NCBI GenBank assembly: GCA_963924555.1
Contig: OZ004584.1
Coordinates: 805,001-869,000, forward strand
Source of the DNA: Crambe crambe
Taxonomy: Eukaryota > Porifera > Demospongiae > Poecilosclerida > Crambeidae
Length of the DNA stretch: 64,000 nucleotides
Direction: 5' to 3'
Below, piece after piece: positions 32,732 through 44,700 of this stretch (position 1 is the stretch's first letter; each line of letters opens with the position of its first letter). The translations under genes and the position numbers were made by a program. The notes beneath the pieces were generated by a model. That model saw nothing but the letters and a program-made list of their open reading frames with translations. It had not been told where the DNA came from and ran no database searches.

Positions 32732-34549
32732 AACCAACTTACCTTGACTTCACCTTTGTAAACAGGCATGCAAAGAGAGCAGCCATAGAAGAGAATGGCT
32801 CGAACGATGAAGGGAGGAGGGAGCAAGGGGTTCTCAGTCGGGGAAGGAGGGGACAATTCTCATAACTGCACAGATATTGGGGATAAGTCTGATATTAATA
32901 AGTACCTGCATATAATTATATACATGCATATAATTATATGCATGTACATGCATGTATTACATGTATGTGCAATGAAGGGAGGAGGGGAGCAAGGTTCTCA
33001 GTTGGGGGAGGAAGGGGACAGTTCTCATAATGGCACAGATTTCGGGAACAAGTCTATAAACAAGCAAAGAATCTATCGCTGTAGGTAGTGCAAAAATCTA
33101 TATAGGTAATGTACATAGTGAAAGGAACTGATCATCCATGATCAGGAATGCCTAATTTGATCACTCAGGAGTACAGCGAAGCAGAATCTGTAACAAAAAA
33201 TGAGGAAACCAAACCACACATGATGTTTAGCAACAATCAGATTGGAGATCTTCAATGACCTTGCACAAGTCATGAGGATTACTATTGAAGTCACAGAACT
33301 GAAATAAACAAATACAATGGATTTTAGGGGGGGGGAACATGTGACTTGCTGAGGTCATAACTGAGGCATAAATAAGATAAGGTAAGTACAATGGAAGATC
33401 TATAATAGTGAATACTTTGGGACCAGCTAATTTTGTCCTCGAGGTTTCCACTCTTTAGAGGTTCATATTAGCAGCCTAATAATGAGGTTTTTTGTATGCA
33501 TCTTGAGTGTATATAGAGAGAGGTTGCACTGTATTGTAACTTCACAGTACAAAGGAAGGGAAGAAGATTTCTGATTTGGACCTATGAAAGCTGTACATTT
33601 TACAGTTGAAGGTTATTACATGCATGCAATTACATGTGAGGACTTACCCACTGGGCAGTGTCCAACAACTCATGCTTCTTGATTCATGTTGTGTATGAAC
33701 ATCTGAAGAGCATTCATCCACACACTCAACATTGATTACTCCCCTTTGCTGTGAAAAATGAAAGCTAGTATGATTGTATAATGCACACTACAATGTACAT
33801 GCATGTATTATAATGCACACTACAATGTACATGCATGTATTATAATGCACACACATGTATAATATTATAATGTACAACATGTACTGCAAGTTAGGACTTT
33901 CCTAGACCTAAACTTAAAGACTTGAGCAAACTATGGTGAGTTTGCTCAAAGTTTGCCAGAGTTTGCTTAAGTTTACTAGAGTTTCCCATAGCTACTCACT
34001 TCTTTGACTTCGTAGTTGTTGTGTGAACTTCTTCAGCCAAATCTATACACAATATCTATACATAAAGCGAATGTGTAGGAGGTGATAACTATCTTTTCTG
34101 GACAGCTGACATGAATGTCATTATGATTGAAGTCATACTGTAGGCTAGAGTGGCTCAGTATACTGGAATGACTCAATATACTGTTCACTATAGAACAAAA
34201 AAAGTGAACATAATGGTGATGCTATATAAGAATATTTCCGAATTTCGATGATTGGACGAGTTAATATGCATAATAACTTACTTGAGCCTTGCTTTTCCAT
34301 CACTCCTTCTCTTAAGATAGCCATATCTCATTGAGACTGCTCTAGTTGAGTAGAGGGCACAAAACCAAACCGCTCTTCATCATCTCCCTAAATAGTGCAC
34401 ACCTTAGCCATTCGAATTAAAGCCCATCGTCCACATGCCATGCTTTGTCAGTACATGCAGTCAGTCTGTGGATGAAATATAGAGTGAGTTTATGCTAAGA
34501 AGTAATCTAAGTAGTAAGTTTTTATTCCTTCTTTTTCTTTCCATAAGTT

Positions 34550-37500
34550 ATGCAAAAGTCAAAATCTTTTGTGAAGAAGACAAAGAAAGGTGCAATAGTG
34601 AAGGTGGTGCGAGAACACTACCTTCGTGACGACGTCTGGTGTGGAGTGAGTGGGTGTGGCAGATGCAAGCACGAGAGTCCACCTTTGGATTCCTGCCCTG
34701 TCTCCTTGTCAGAACTATCTCCCAAGCCTCACTTCCTTGTGCCTGATACCAATGTCGTTCTACACCAACTTGACCTGTTGGAAGATCCAGCCTTCATGAA
34801 CATCATATTACTCCAAGTAGTTCTTCAGGAGGTAAGCATATAGTCTGGCACAGCCAGCCCCAGGCACTTCCACAACTCCAGGTAACACACAATACTCGAC
34901 TTGTTCCCGACTTAGAATTTTAGTTGGTGAATATGACGTTAGTCTTAATTGTCATGGTAATACATCTCGTGCAAAGAAAATGGCCTCCTAATTCTCATGG
35001 TTGTTATAGTTACCATGCATCATGAAATGCATTAAGTGTCGGTTAATGGCCTCCTAATTCTCATGGTTGTTATAGCTACCATGCATCATGAAATGCATTA
35101 AGTGTCGGTTAATAATTTTAGAAGGATTTCTGCTAAACTGAACGAGTCAAAGTATTGCGTGTTACTAGACCCTTGTGCTGCCTGGGGCTGGCTGTGCCAG
35201 GCTATAATAGTAAGCATAAAGATTTATTAGCATTCACTTGATCCTTTGATCATTCACTATATCGTATTATTTGCTCTAACTTCTATTAACCAAATTTCAC
35301 ATTTAAAGCACCAGCAGAGAGAGAGCTGATCAACCACTCTGTGACCTCTTTGAAATTTATAGCAGTCCTAATGAACAATCTAGGGATCAAGTGAACACTA
35401 TTTATTTGTTTGTTCATTCATTTGTTTGTTTGTTTGTTTGTTTATTTAGGTAAAACACCAGAACCTTGGAGCCTACAAAAGAATCAGAGATCTCATTTCC
35501 AATCCTTCTAAAAAGTTCTACGTCTTTGCCAATGAGCACAACAGAGAGACATTCATTGAAAGGAAAATGGATGAGAGTGCTAATGACAGAAATGACCGAG
35601 CCATTAGGACGTCTGTTAAGTGGTTCAATGCTCATCTCAGCAAGCACATGAAAGCAAAAGAGGTTGAAATTCCTCGGGTTTTATTAATCACTAATGATAG
35701 AATCAATAAAGAAAAAGCGGATAAAGATGGCATCGAGGCATTTACTGTTTATGAATATGTGAAATCTATGACTGAGCATCCTGCCCTGTTGGATTGCCTT
35801 GCTAACTCTGCTACCATGGATACAGATGGAGAAGAAAAACCTGTGAAAGATAAAGTTATTTTCCCTGAGCATCTACCTCTATCAGCCATCCAAACGGGCA
35901 TCAAGAACGGACATTATCTGCATGGTACATTCCAGGGGTCACGCGAGAATTATCTTGAGGGGTTTGTTAGAGTGCAGGACGTCGATGGAGTGCTGAAGGA
36001 AAAGTCTATTTTGGTTCAAAGATTGTGGAACATGAATCGTGCAATTCACGGGGATTTAGTGGCGGTGGAGATATTCCCAGAAGACCAGTGGTCTTCCCCT
36101 TCAGGAGTGGTGATGAAAGATGCCGAGTCAGCTTTAGAAGAGAGAGCAAAAAGAGGAGAAAATTCTAAATCACGTGGTATTGACGATAGCATTGATGAAG
36201 TAGAGGCTCTGGAAGAGGAGGAAGAAGAGGCACTTGTTGATAAGCTGCAGAATAAATCACAGGTTCAACCTACTGGAAAGGTGGTGGGGATTATTAAGAG
36301 AAATTGGAGAGCATATTGTGGGACACTTTTACCCTTGACTCATTCGTCAATGGGTTCTACAAGGAGACACACATTTGTTCCAGCCGAGCGTTGCATCCCT
36401 CGCGTCAGATTGGAGACGAGGCAGGCAAGTAACTTACTTGGTAAAAGAATCCTCATCAACATCGATAACTGGCCAAGAAGTTCTCGGTTTCCTCACGGCC
36501 ATCTGGTTAAAATCCTTGGTGAAATCGGTGACAAAGACACAGAGAATGAAGTCCTGTTGTTAGAAAACGATATTCCTCACCAGTCCTTCTCTGCAACAGT
36601 ATTGGCAGACTTGCCCCAAATGCCCTGGAACATTACTGAAGACGATATCAATGCAAGACGAGATCTGAGACACCTTGATATCTGCAGTGTTGATCCACCT
36701 GGCTGTACAGACATCGACGATGCCCTGCATTGCCAGCAGCTCGCGAATGGAAATTTTGAAGTTGGAGTACATATAGCAGATGTGTCTCATTTCATTCGTC
36801 CTGGAACTGCCTTGGACAAAGAGGCAGAGAATCGAGGTACAACTGTTTATTTGTCCGATAAGCGTATTGATATGGTCCCAGAGTTACTCAGTTCTAATCT
36901 CTGCTCACTACGAGGGGGTGAGGAAAGACTCGCCTTTTCTGTTGTCTGGGAAATGACTCCCAGTGCCCAAATTGTTTCGACTCAGTTCTTTAAGAGTATT
37001 ATTCGATCTCGTGCCGCTCTGACGTACATCGAAGCTCAAATGAGAATCGACGATCGGAGAAAATCAGACAGTGTTACAGAGACTCTACGGAATTTGAATA
37101 ATTTGGCTAAAATCTTAAAGAAGCAGCGAATAGAGCAAGGTGCTCTGACCCTCGCCTCTCCAGAAGTAAGATTTGAAGTTGATAGTGAGACGCACGATCC
37201 CATAGATTTGCAGATGAAAGAACTGAGGGATACGAACTCGTTAGTGGAAGAATTCATGTTATTGGCAAACATATCCGTAGCCAAGCATATATATAAGGAG
37301 TTCCCACATTGTGCTCTCCTTAGACGTCATCCATCCCCTCCTCTCTCGAATTACGACATTCTTATAAAAGCTGGTGCTTGCAAAGGTGTTAATATAGCTG
37401 TCGAGAGTGCTAAGGCATTGGCTTCTTCCCTCGATATGGCGGTTCTCTCTGATGAGCCTTACTTCAACACGATGCTACGTATCATGGCCACGAGATGCAT

Positions 37501-38143
37501 GATGCAAGCTCTTTATTTTTGCTCTGGGATGGTCCCTGTGGACGAATTTCATCATTATGGCCTGGCCACACCTATTTACACTCATTTTACTTCTCCAATT
37601 CGACGATATTCTGATATCATAGTTCACCGATTACTTGCTGTCTCAATTCGAGCAGATTCAACTTATCCTGAGCTCTTGGATAAAGAAAGAAGCCAGAAAC
37701 TTTGCAACAACCTCAACTATCGTCACAAAAATGCTCAATATGCTGCCCGTGCTTCTGTTAATCTCCATACTCAACTTTTTTTCAAGAATCGTGGTGCTGT
37801 TGAAGATGCTTTCGTGCTCTTTGTGAAGAAGAATGCTTTACAGGTCCTTGTGCCAAAGTTTGGATTGGAAAGTATGATATTTTTCAGCAGTGATTCTGAT
37901 GATTCGAAAAAACTTTTACTGAAGGCGGACAATACTGAACCATCGCTTTCTGTTGAAGGTGTAAAATTTCGACTCTTTGACAAGGTACAAGTGAAGATTG
38001 CCGTTGAACGATCGAACATTCAGCAGTCCAAACTCAAGCTTTATCTAGTGTCACCAGTAATTCCTGGGATTAGCATAACAATGAATGATCAATCTGATAT
38101 TGGACCACCAACTCCCAAGAAGCAAAAGCTTAATAACCATTAA
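34550..38143 (+). CDS. DIS3: DIS3 (Rrp44), exosome exo/endoribonuclease
   Basis: Catalytic subunit of the nuclear RNA exosome, combining 3'-5' exonuclease (RNB) and endonuclease (PIN) activity. Exon 1 (34550-34831) and exon 2 (35450-38143) join in phase for 991 aa (human 958). The N-terminal Cys motif CGVSGCGRCKHES is the CR3 zinc motif. The PIN domain shows VPDTNVVLHQLDLLED and LLITNDRINKEKA. Cold-shock domains follow (HYLHGTFQGSRENYLEGFV, GDLVAVEIFPEDQW). The RNB active site keeps all four Asp in VDPPGCTDIDDALH, then GVHIADVSHFIRPGT, FTSPIRRYSDIIVHRLL and a C-terminal S1 domain. Intron 1 contains two foldback elements. It is divergent from the BABAM1 pseudogene, with only 226 bp between their start codons. 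Confidence 0.97.
34838..35206. mobile_element. foldback element in DIS3 intron, TATAGYCTGGCACAGCC ends
   Basis: CTGGCACAGCCAGCCCCAGG at 34845 is answered by its near-exact inverse near 35178-35199. Inner arms (GTAACACACAATACTCGAC / GAGTCAAAGTATTGCGTGTTAC) extend the inversion. The loop holds a 66-bp tandem duplication (34981-35046 and 35047-35112). No ORF. Confidence 0.75.
34981..35112. repeat. two-unit 66-bp tandem duplication
   Basis: TGGCCTCCTAATTCTCATGG ... GTGTCGGTTAA is repeated directly with one substitution (TAGTTACC versus TAGCTACC). Confidence 0.95.
35237..35397. mobile_element. foldback MITE, CACTTGATCC family
   Basis: CACTTGATCCTTTGATCATTC at the left and ATGAACAATCTAGGGATCAAGTG at the right are inverted. 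It is related to 9912-10075 and sits 50 bp before DIS3 exon 2. Confidence 0.7.
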
Positions 38144-38208
38144 TGTTTGTATTAAAAAGCATGATAATTTTATGCATTCCTAGCGCGCGCGATTTTGTCG
38201 CGTGATAC

Positions 38209-38222
38209 GTTTCCGTGGCAAC
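38209..38222. promoter_or_regulatory. X-box (RFX-type) motif
   Basis: GTTTCCGTGGCAAC matches the palindromic X-box GTTGCCATGGCAAC at 12 of 14 positions. It lies about 200 bp upstream of the tektin-like start codon, the usual location for RFX sites in cilium genes. A candidate 5' UTR exon (ending ACGAG|GTGAGA near 38291) lies just downstream. Confidence 0.7.
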
Positions 38223-38418
38223 GTTTGGATTTGAACAGTTCATTCAGCTGAGATGAGCTAACGCGCTAAGTAGTGCGAATGGAAGAACGAGGTGAGAACT
38301 ATTTTCAGCTATTAGATAGCTTAGCTTGTCAACTCTTGATAGGTATGTAAAATCACTGCTACTGATAGCAGTCATAGGAATCTTTTCGAACACACTATAG
38401 CCAGGAGTCTAATTCATC

Positions 38419-40983
38419 ATGTCAGTGACTCCAATTAAGATGAAAACCGTCACTTTTCAAATGCCAGTGCGAGCTGCAACTGCACCGGTACAACTTACCA
38501 AATCCATCACACCCAAGAAAGAAAAAGTTACCAATACTGGCATGAACCTAGACACTGGAATTATTTGTTCTAAAATTGGAACTAAACCAGATTTGATTGC
38601 TGATATTCCTAAAACTACACAGCTCAATAAAAAGACACAAACCTGTGTATCTTCCAATGTTCCACAAGTGACTATAAAGGCAGAAAACTTGATAGCAAAT
38701 GATGTTGAGAAGCAAGTTAGTTCACCTATACCACCACAGCAAGAAGAAGCTAAGTCTGCTCAGAAAAAGTCAGGCAAGAAAAAGGATCACGAGAGTCCGA
38801 TTTCTCCTCCTGCCTGGGATCGGAGTATTACCAATTGTAGATCAGCAATTCTCAAAGTTCGAGCACTTGAAGACTCTGTAACGCACGATCACATTCGTTT
38901 GATGAAGTATGACGTGGCAAGAATGAGGGAGAAGTTGGTGAAATTGGAGGAGGAGCTAAAGTTGTCTACCCGAGGGCGGGCAACATTGGAAGAAGGGATT
39001 CAAGACATACGGAAGTGCATATCAGTAAATCAGCAATCGATTAGTACCCAGCAAAAGAAGGCAAAGAGAAGTGAAGAGGTAAGGCTTTGAAATCAATATA
39101 GGGACCTCTAACAACTTAGGATGCCATTCAATCATATAGTGCTAGTATTAATTTTGCTTGCCTCTGAAGAGAGAAAAATCCCTGTACTTAAAACAGTGTT
39201 AGCAAGTATGAAAATATTCCACTCTATAAATAATCACAGGAGATCACCCTTAAATTACTGCAAGAGGAGTCACGAGTGCTCTCCAAATCAAAGCGACGTC
39301 TTGAGCAGCACCTGACTAGCACCAAGACTCAACTCCAGAATCTAGACACCGTCCGAAAAACATTGAAGGCCAAAATAGCAGTCCTTTCGCGAGCATTAGG
39401 TCTCGATGCTCAGGCATTCAAGGTAGGATGAGTCTCATTATTATTATCAGCTCAATTATTGAGTTTATATATTATTCATAATGGGCTTGGGTATTTCATT
39501 AATGCTTTTATGGCTTTATGAATACACCAATAAATTATCTCAACATGGACTTCCCATACTGTTCATGTACATGTCATGCATGGCTCCTCCTCACATGTAC
39601 ATGTCATAACATGTATGTACATGTCATGACAGTCCTTATAGCATCTTCCCTAAATGGAATATGTAATCAAAATTTCATACACACAACATGCCATTAATAT
39701 CGTGCATGTCTAGATTTTTTCCCGAATGCAGGTTTACCATGGTCCTGTGACTACCTTACCGGAATCCATCAGTAAGAAGAGACATTATTCCAATGCTTGT
39801 TCCCTTCCCAAGGAGATGACTGGGAGCGAGGGAGTGAGTAAGTCTCTAATGTCAATACGTGGTTAGCTAGATGGCTAGACATTTTTCATAGTTATGTTGA
39901 GATCAAAGGAGTACAGTAGAACTCGTGGAGTGTCCTATTATAATATTAATTAAATCTTGCTACTCATAGCTCAACTGTGTTGCAAGGTAGTAGAGACGAT
40001 GGGTGCTGCCAAAACTGTACGTGTGGGGATTAAGCAACTCTTGCAGTCCGTATGCAGCAAAAGGACGGAAGCCCATAACAAGATCACAACTGCTGTCACA
40101 AAGAATGCAGAAACCATCAAGGCACATCAGGTTGGTGGCATAACATTGTTCTAATGATTATTTAAACCAGCAAACATTTTATATATCTTTGGGTGAAGCA
40201 ACCGTTTACTTTTACTTCTTCTTTATAGCATGATCTGGTGCTTCAAAAGGGCAAAGTACGACTGGAGCAAAATTCGGTTACAAATCAGCACAAAAAGCAG
40301 GAAATAGCTCTGGGGGTTGCTCTAGGACCAATTTCTGAACTACACAGGTTTGTATCAATCTCAAAGTTGATCTCTCTTGTAACATACACTCTGTGTTCTT
40401 CATCATATAGATCAGTGTCAGAAAAAATAGATAGACCTCTCTCTCGTTTGAGACCTGAATCTGCAGTGGTGGAAAGTAATCATTTCAAACACACAACCAA
40501 GAAACTCACAAGGTATGTAGCTAGCTAATGGGGTACATTGATCTCACAAATTGTGTGAGATGTGAGCCAATACACTAACAGCGGAAAGCCTCTGATAAAG
40601 GACACTCTGAAAGAGGACAAACCTCACAATATAGGACAATCTAAAAGTACCTTTGTAGATACACTCAACCTCCAAAAGAGGACAACCTCTCTACAAAGGA
40701 CTGGGTCCCAAGTGTGTCCATTATTTGGAGGTTCCATTGATTCAGTTGGCCATTTTGAAATGGATGGAAAAATAATTCTCCACTAGCTACTACACAATTC
40801 TACTTCTTCACACTCAGGCACCTTTCAGCATCAGCAGTTCGGGCCTCTCAGGTTGCTCGCTCTGACACTCAACTAGTGAAGGAGATTGACATTGGCGTCA
40901 AGACTGCTGGCTTAGATTCACAGTTGCTTCGTGCTCGGAAAGCCTCTCTGGAGAACAAGCATAGGCAAAGTTTCTTATCATAA
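38419..40983 (+). CDS. tektin-like coiled-coil protein (probable axonemal), CCDC105/TEKTL1-type
   Basis: Seven exons join in phase: 38419-39078, 39240-39422, 39732-39837, 39970-40130, 40229-40347, 40411-40512 and 40818-40983, giving 498 aa. The N-terminal 130 residues are Lys/Pro/Thr-rich and unordered. From WDRSITNCRSAILKVRALE onward the protein is alpha-helical: SRVLSKSKRRLEQHLTSTKT, AKTVRVGIKQLLQSVC, HDLVLQKGKVRLEQNS. RPLSRLRPESAVVES lies near the end where tektins carry their RPNVELCRD loop. Helix spacing and length (human CCDC105 is about 500 aa) fit a tektin-like microtubule-inner protein. The X-box supports a ciliary role. Tektin identity is by pattern only. Intron 6 contains a MITE. 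Confidence 0.7.
40580..40738. mobile_element. MITE, CAGTGGAACCTCC family, in tektin-like intron 6
   Basis: AAAGCCTCTGATAAAGGACA at the left, GTGTCCATTATTTGGAGGTTCC at the right. The same element is at 58037-58197 in the duplicate, so it was there before that duplication. Confidence 0.7.
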
Positions 40984-41768
40984 GTAAGATAATTCTTATA
41001 ATATTAAAGGCCCATCATAATTAAATATCTTTTTCCTATGACTTATGCACAATTTTAGCACAGAATTAGAAATTCATCTCACTGTTTCATTACCCCCAGG
41101 CCCCAACACACATTCAGCTCCCTCATTCCATAAAATTTACCTGATAAAATCATACTGTAGCTATCAACCAATTAACCTTACTTCTGTTTGTTTGTTTGTT
41201 TGTTTGTATTGTTATAACAGTCTTATTCAAAGCCATTGTTACTTATTAACATTTCGTTTCTAGATGAAATTGGAGTAAGGAACTATTTTTCTTCTATTCA
41301 GAACACACGTTTAAAAAATTGTCAAAATTTACAAACCTAAAGTATTATTGGTGTCAATAATTATTATTTATAATAATAAAATTATTTCATAATAGCTGTT
41401 GATAGATATAATGCTAATTTTGGTTGATTTTAATTAAGGGGTGGCCCCTTCTCTTAATGTCCCCTGCATTCTGATTCATTATTGCATAGATGACATCTAT
41501 GTATGACTTCACAATACTGAATGACACAACTTAGCTATTGTCAACATGTTGACTGACACTGCTCTTCTGTCCCAAATTTTAGGACTTAACAACTCAATCC
41601 TTTCACTTTCATGTAGAAGATTACTCCCAAACGTTATAATTTTGATGTGTGATAATCCAACTTAGATCGTAAACAACTGATTAATAAGCTAATGTTTTGT
41701 CATGATATTTGCATGAAAAGATTACTATAAAAAAAACCAATATTAATTCAGATTGCTACTGAACCTCT
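40984..41768. other. intergenic, tektin-like 3' end to beta-helix receptor
   Basis: No coding exon seen. It contains a (TTTG)n run near 41190 and AT-rich sequence. The corresponding stretch in copy 2 (58441-59124) aligns only patchily, which contrasts with the near-identical coding and 3' sequences downstream. Confidence 0.6.
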
Positions 41769-41774
41769 TTGACG

Positions 41775-44700
41775 ATGAGGCTTATTACTATCCTCTTCTC
41801 CCTAGGAGTGCTGCATCCCTTAGGGTCTTTAAATATCGAAACCTGCTCAATTAGTAATCCTCCAGTGAAGAATTGTACTTGTAAATGCAATGTCAACGAG
41901 TCTATTGTTCTAACCAGACTGCCTGATGTCATCCAGAACTTTACCAAAGTTAGATTTTGCTTTATCCGTGAAACCCTGGATGAAAGACTGCTTTTCTCTG
42001 GATTGAAAAATATATCTCTTATTGGATATGGAGCTACTATCGAATGTTCATCATCAACCAATGCTGGTTTTGAATTCCACAGAATGGAAAATCTTTTGCT
42101 TCTGAATTTCAGCCTTGTCCACTGCAGTTTCTCATCTAATATCACAAAACAGAATATAGCTTCAGTGTACCAGGTAAGCATGCTCTTCAATAGGAGTTAT
42201 AACATAAATATCACTCAAGTCAACATTGCAAAAAGCAGAGGAAAAGGTTTGGCTCTTTATGACTGTAATGGAGTTATAACCATAAGCAACGGCACATTCA
42301 AGGACAATGGACATGGCATTGAAGGTGGTAATGGTGTGTTCATTGATAACTTGTACCAGAATAACAATGAGAGTTGTAGCAGGAGAGGTAACAAATACAT
42401 TCTCACAAACTGTTCATTTTTCAACAACAGTGCAGTATCTTCAGCGTCAACACTTAAATATCGATTCCTTCATTTTGGAAGAGGAGGTGGATTGGGCATA
42501 TACCTGAGTAAATATGCCTGTGATATTAATATCTTGATATCTAACTGCAAATTTATAGGCAATTTTGCAACTCGGGCAGGTGGTGGCTTGATGATTTCAA
42601 ATCATGGTGCAACAAGCAACAACTTTGTACATGTTTGTGACTCAAAATTCATTGAAAACGAATCTTCAACATACGGTGGAGGTGCCTTTTTAGGGTACGT
42701 TAGTAATCATGGAAGAAATCCAGTCAATTGCTCATACTTTTTTGATAATTGCTCGTTCATTGGAAATTCTGCTCAATATGGTGGAGGAAGCAGTTTGCAA
42801 TCTTTCAGAAACACCATCAATTCCTCACTAACCCATTATAACTGCTCATGGATCAGAAACTCTGCTCTCTTTGGTTCAGCAATGAGCATTCTACCAAACA
42901 CCCTTGAGATATACACAGAAGGATCCTTACCATCACCTGTGTTTGAAAATTGTACTTTTGATTCCAACACCATCAGAAAAGATGAAACATACATCAATAA
43001 TTCATCCTTCAAGCAACAATCCCAGGGCATTGGTGCAATTTACTGTTCTTCTCATAACATCTTAATAAAAGGAGTAATTTACTTTCTTCATAATGAGTAC
43101 ACGGGAGTTTATCTAACTGCATGCCGGTTGATATCCTCACCGGGATCAGTAACCACATTCGACAGCAATGTTGGCTTAGCGGGTGCAGCAATTCACCTCC
43201 TGGGAAATTCCATCATATATGCTGCAGTTAACAGCACCTTTAACTTCACCAACAATTCTGCTTCTTATGAAGGAGGTGCTATCTATTACTACTCTATTGA
43301 TAAACACGACTACGACTACTCATATAGCTGTTTTATTCAGACTAATGAAACCAAATCCGTATTGGAACGGAACGTGAATTTCTTTTTTTCTGGTAATAGA
43401 GCAGGTGTGGGTAATCACCTCTCCGAATTTGGGCATTCCATTTACGCATCATCGCTGCGACCCTGTGTTAGACAATTTTCTGAAGATAATAAATGCCGGG
43501 AAAGTGATGTATTCAAATGTATTGGAAATTTCAACTATTCCGGTACTAATCGATCCTTTGAAATCTCTACTGAGATAAATGCTTTCTCGATTGACAGGAA
43601 AGCAGCAGATCAGCACATACTCTCATTTATACCTGGGAAGTTGCAAGAAATGCCATTTCGAATGCTCGATGAGTTCCAACAAGTGGAAAATGCAGCTTTG
43701 CGCATCTCCATCTCGGCAAAAGACAATTCAGTTACAACAAACTTCTTCTATACATCGAATAACGCAATCACTCTATTTGGATATCCAGGAGAGAATGTTA
43801 CAGTATCATTGACTACTACCGACTCGCATGTTTTGAAATTATCATTTGAAAGCCAGATGCAACCATGTCCTCCTGGGTTTATTTTAGGGAACAAATCTGA
43901 TTCATCCTCTATGTCATTTATGAGTTGTATTTGCTCTGCTTACACTCCCAAAATGTACTATGGAATACAGAAATGCAATTCATCAACCTTCACAGCATTT
44001 CGAAGTAGAGGATATTGGGTAGGTTACAGCCGACTGCAGAGAGAGAATGAATCAACTTTACTATCTGGATTCTGTCCGTCTGGTTTCTGCAATCTGAAGC
44101 ATCAGAGTTTGTTGCCTGCTGTTGCTTCCAGGAGCCTGCTCAGCTCTGCAGTCTGTGCAGATAAACGAGAGGGAGTTCTCTGTGGACACTGCTGTACCAA
44201 TTATTCAGCTTACTACCACAGCACGACATACAGATGTGGACCTAACGAAAAATGTCATTATGGATGGATCTTCTACATTCTATCTGAGATCATTCCCGTG
44301 ACTCTCTTCTTCATGTTTGTAATTTTTTTCAGCCTATCGTTCACTTCTGGATTAGCCTATGGATTCGTATTCTTTGCACAAGTGATAGAATTTTTACAGA
44401 TCACTGGAGGTCAGTCAATAGGTTTCCCCAAAGCTGTATACATTTTGAATAAAATTCATCAAACACTTTACTATGTTTTCAACCTCCGATTCTTTATATT
44501 CAAAGAACTATCATATTGCCTTATACGAAATGCTTCGGCCTTAGATATGATAGCTTTCAATTATGTGAGTCTCATATATGCTTTTATGCTAGTGCTTTTG
44601 CTAATTTTCATAATGAAGAACAGAAAAATATGGTTGTTACTACATCGTCTCTTTAAAGTTCGTATTCGCACCACTAAAGGAACGATAATCCATGGGATAT

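Larger units (their letters stand above)
31690..34324 (-). pseudogene. BABAM1 pseudogene (second copy)
   Basis: Exon-by-exon copy of 24986-27530. The first exon (ATG at 34324), LCIDLAEEV exon, PPPFIVRAILFYG exon and SPYFFLDVLYAH exon persist. The HEFAIVIL exon begins AGC AAA GGG GAG TAA and carries further deletions. The FCDFNSNPHDL exon has lost its end and donor. The last exon is frameshifted where GCCCTC became GCCTC, and the FNCF codons are gone. It lies 226 bp head-to-head with intact DIS3, so the shared promoter region may still serve DIS3. Confidence 0.85.

Noticed and set aside
41756..42190. Minus-strand ORFs opposite the receptor start (and 59055-59540)
   Set aside because: They mirror a strongly constrained coding region, have no splice or start support, and exist in both copies only because the sense strand is conserved.
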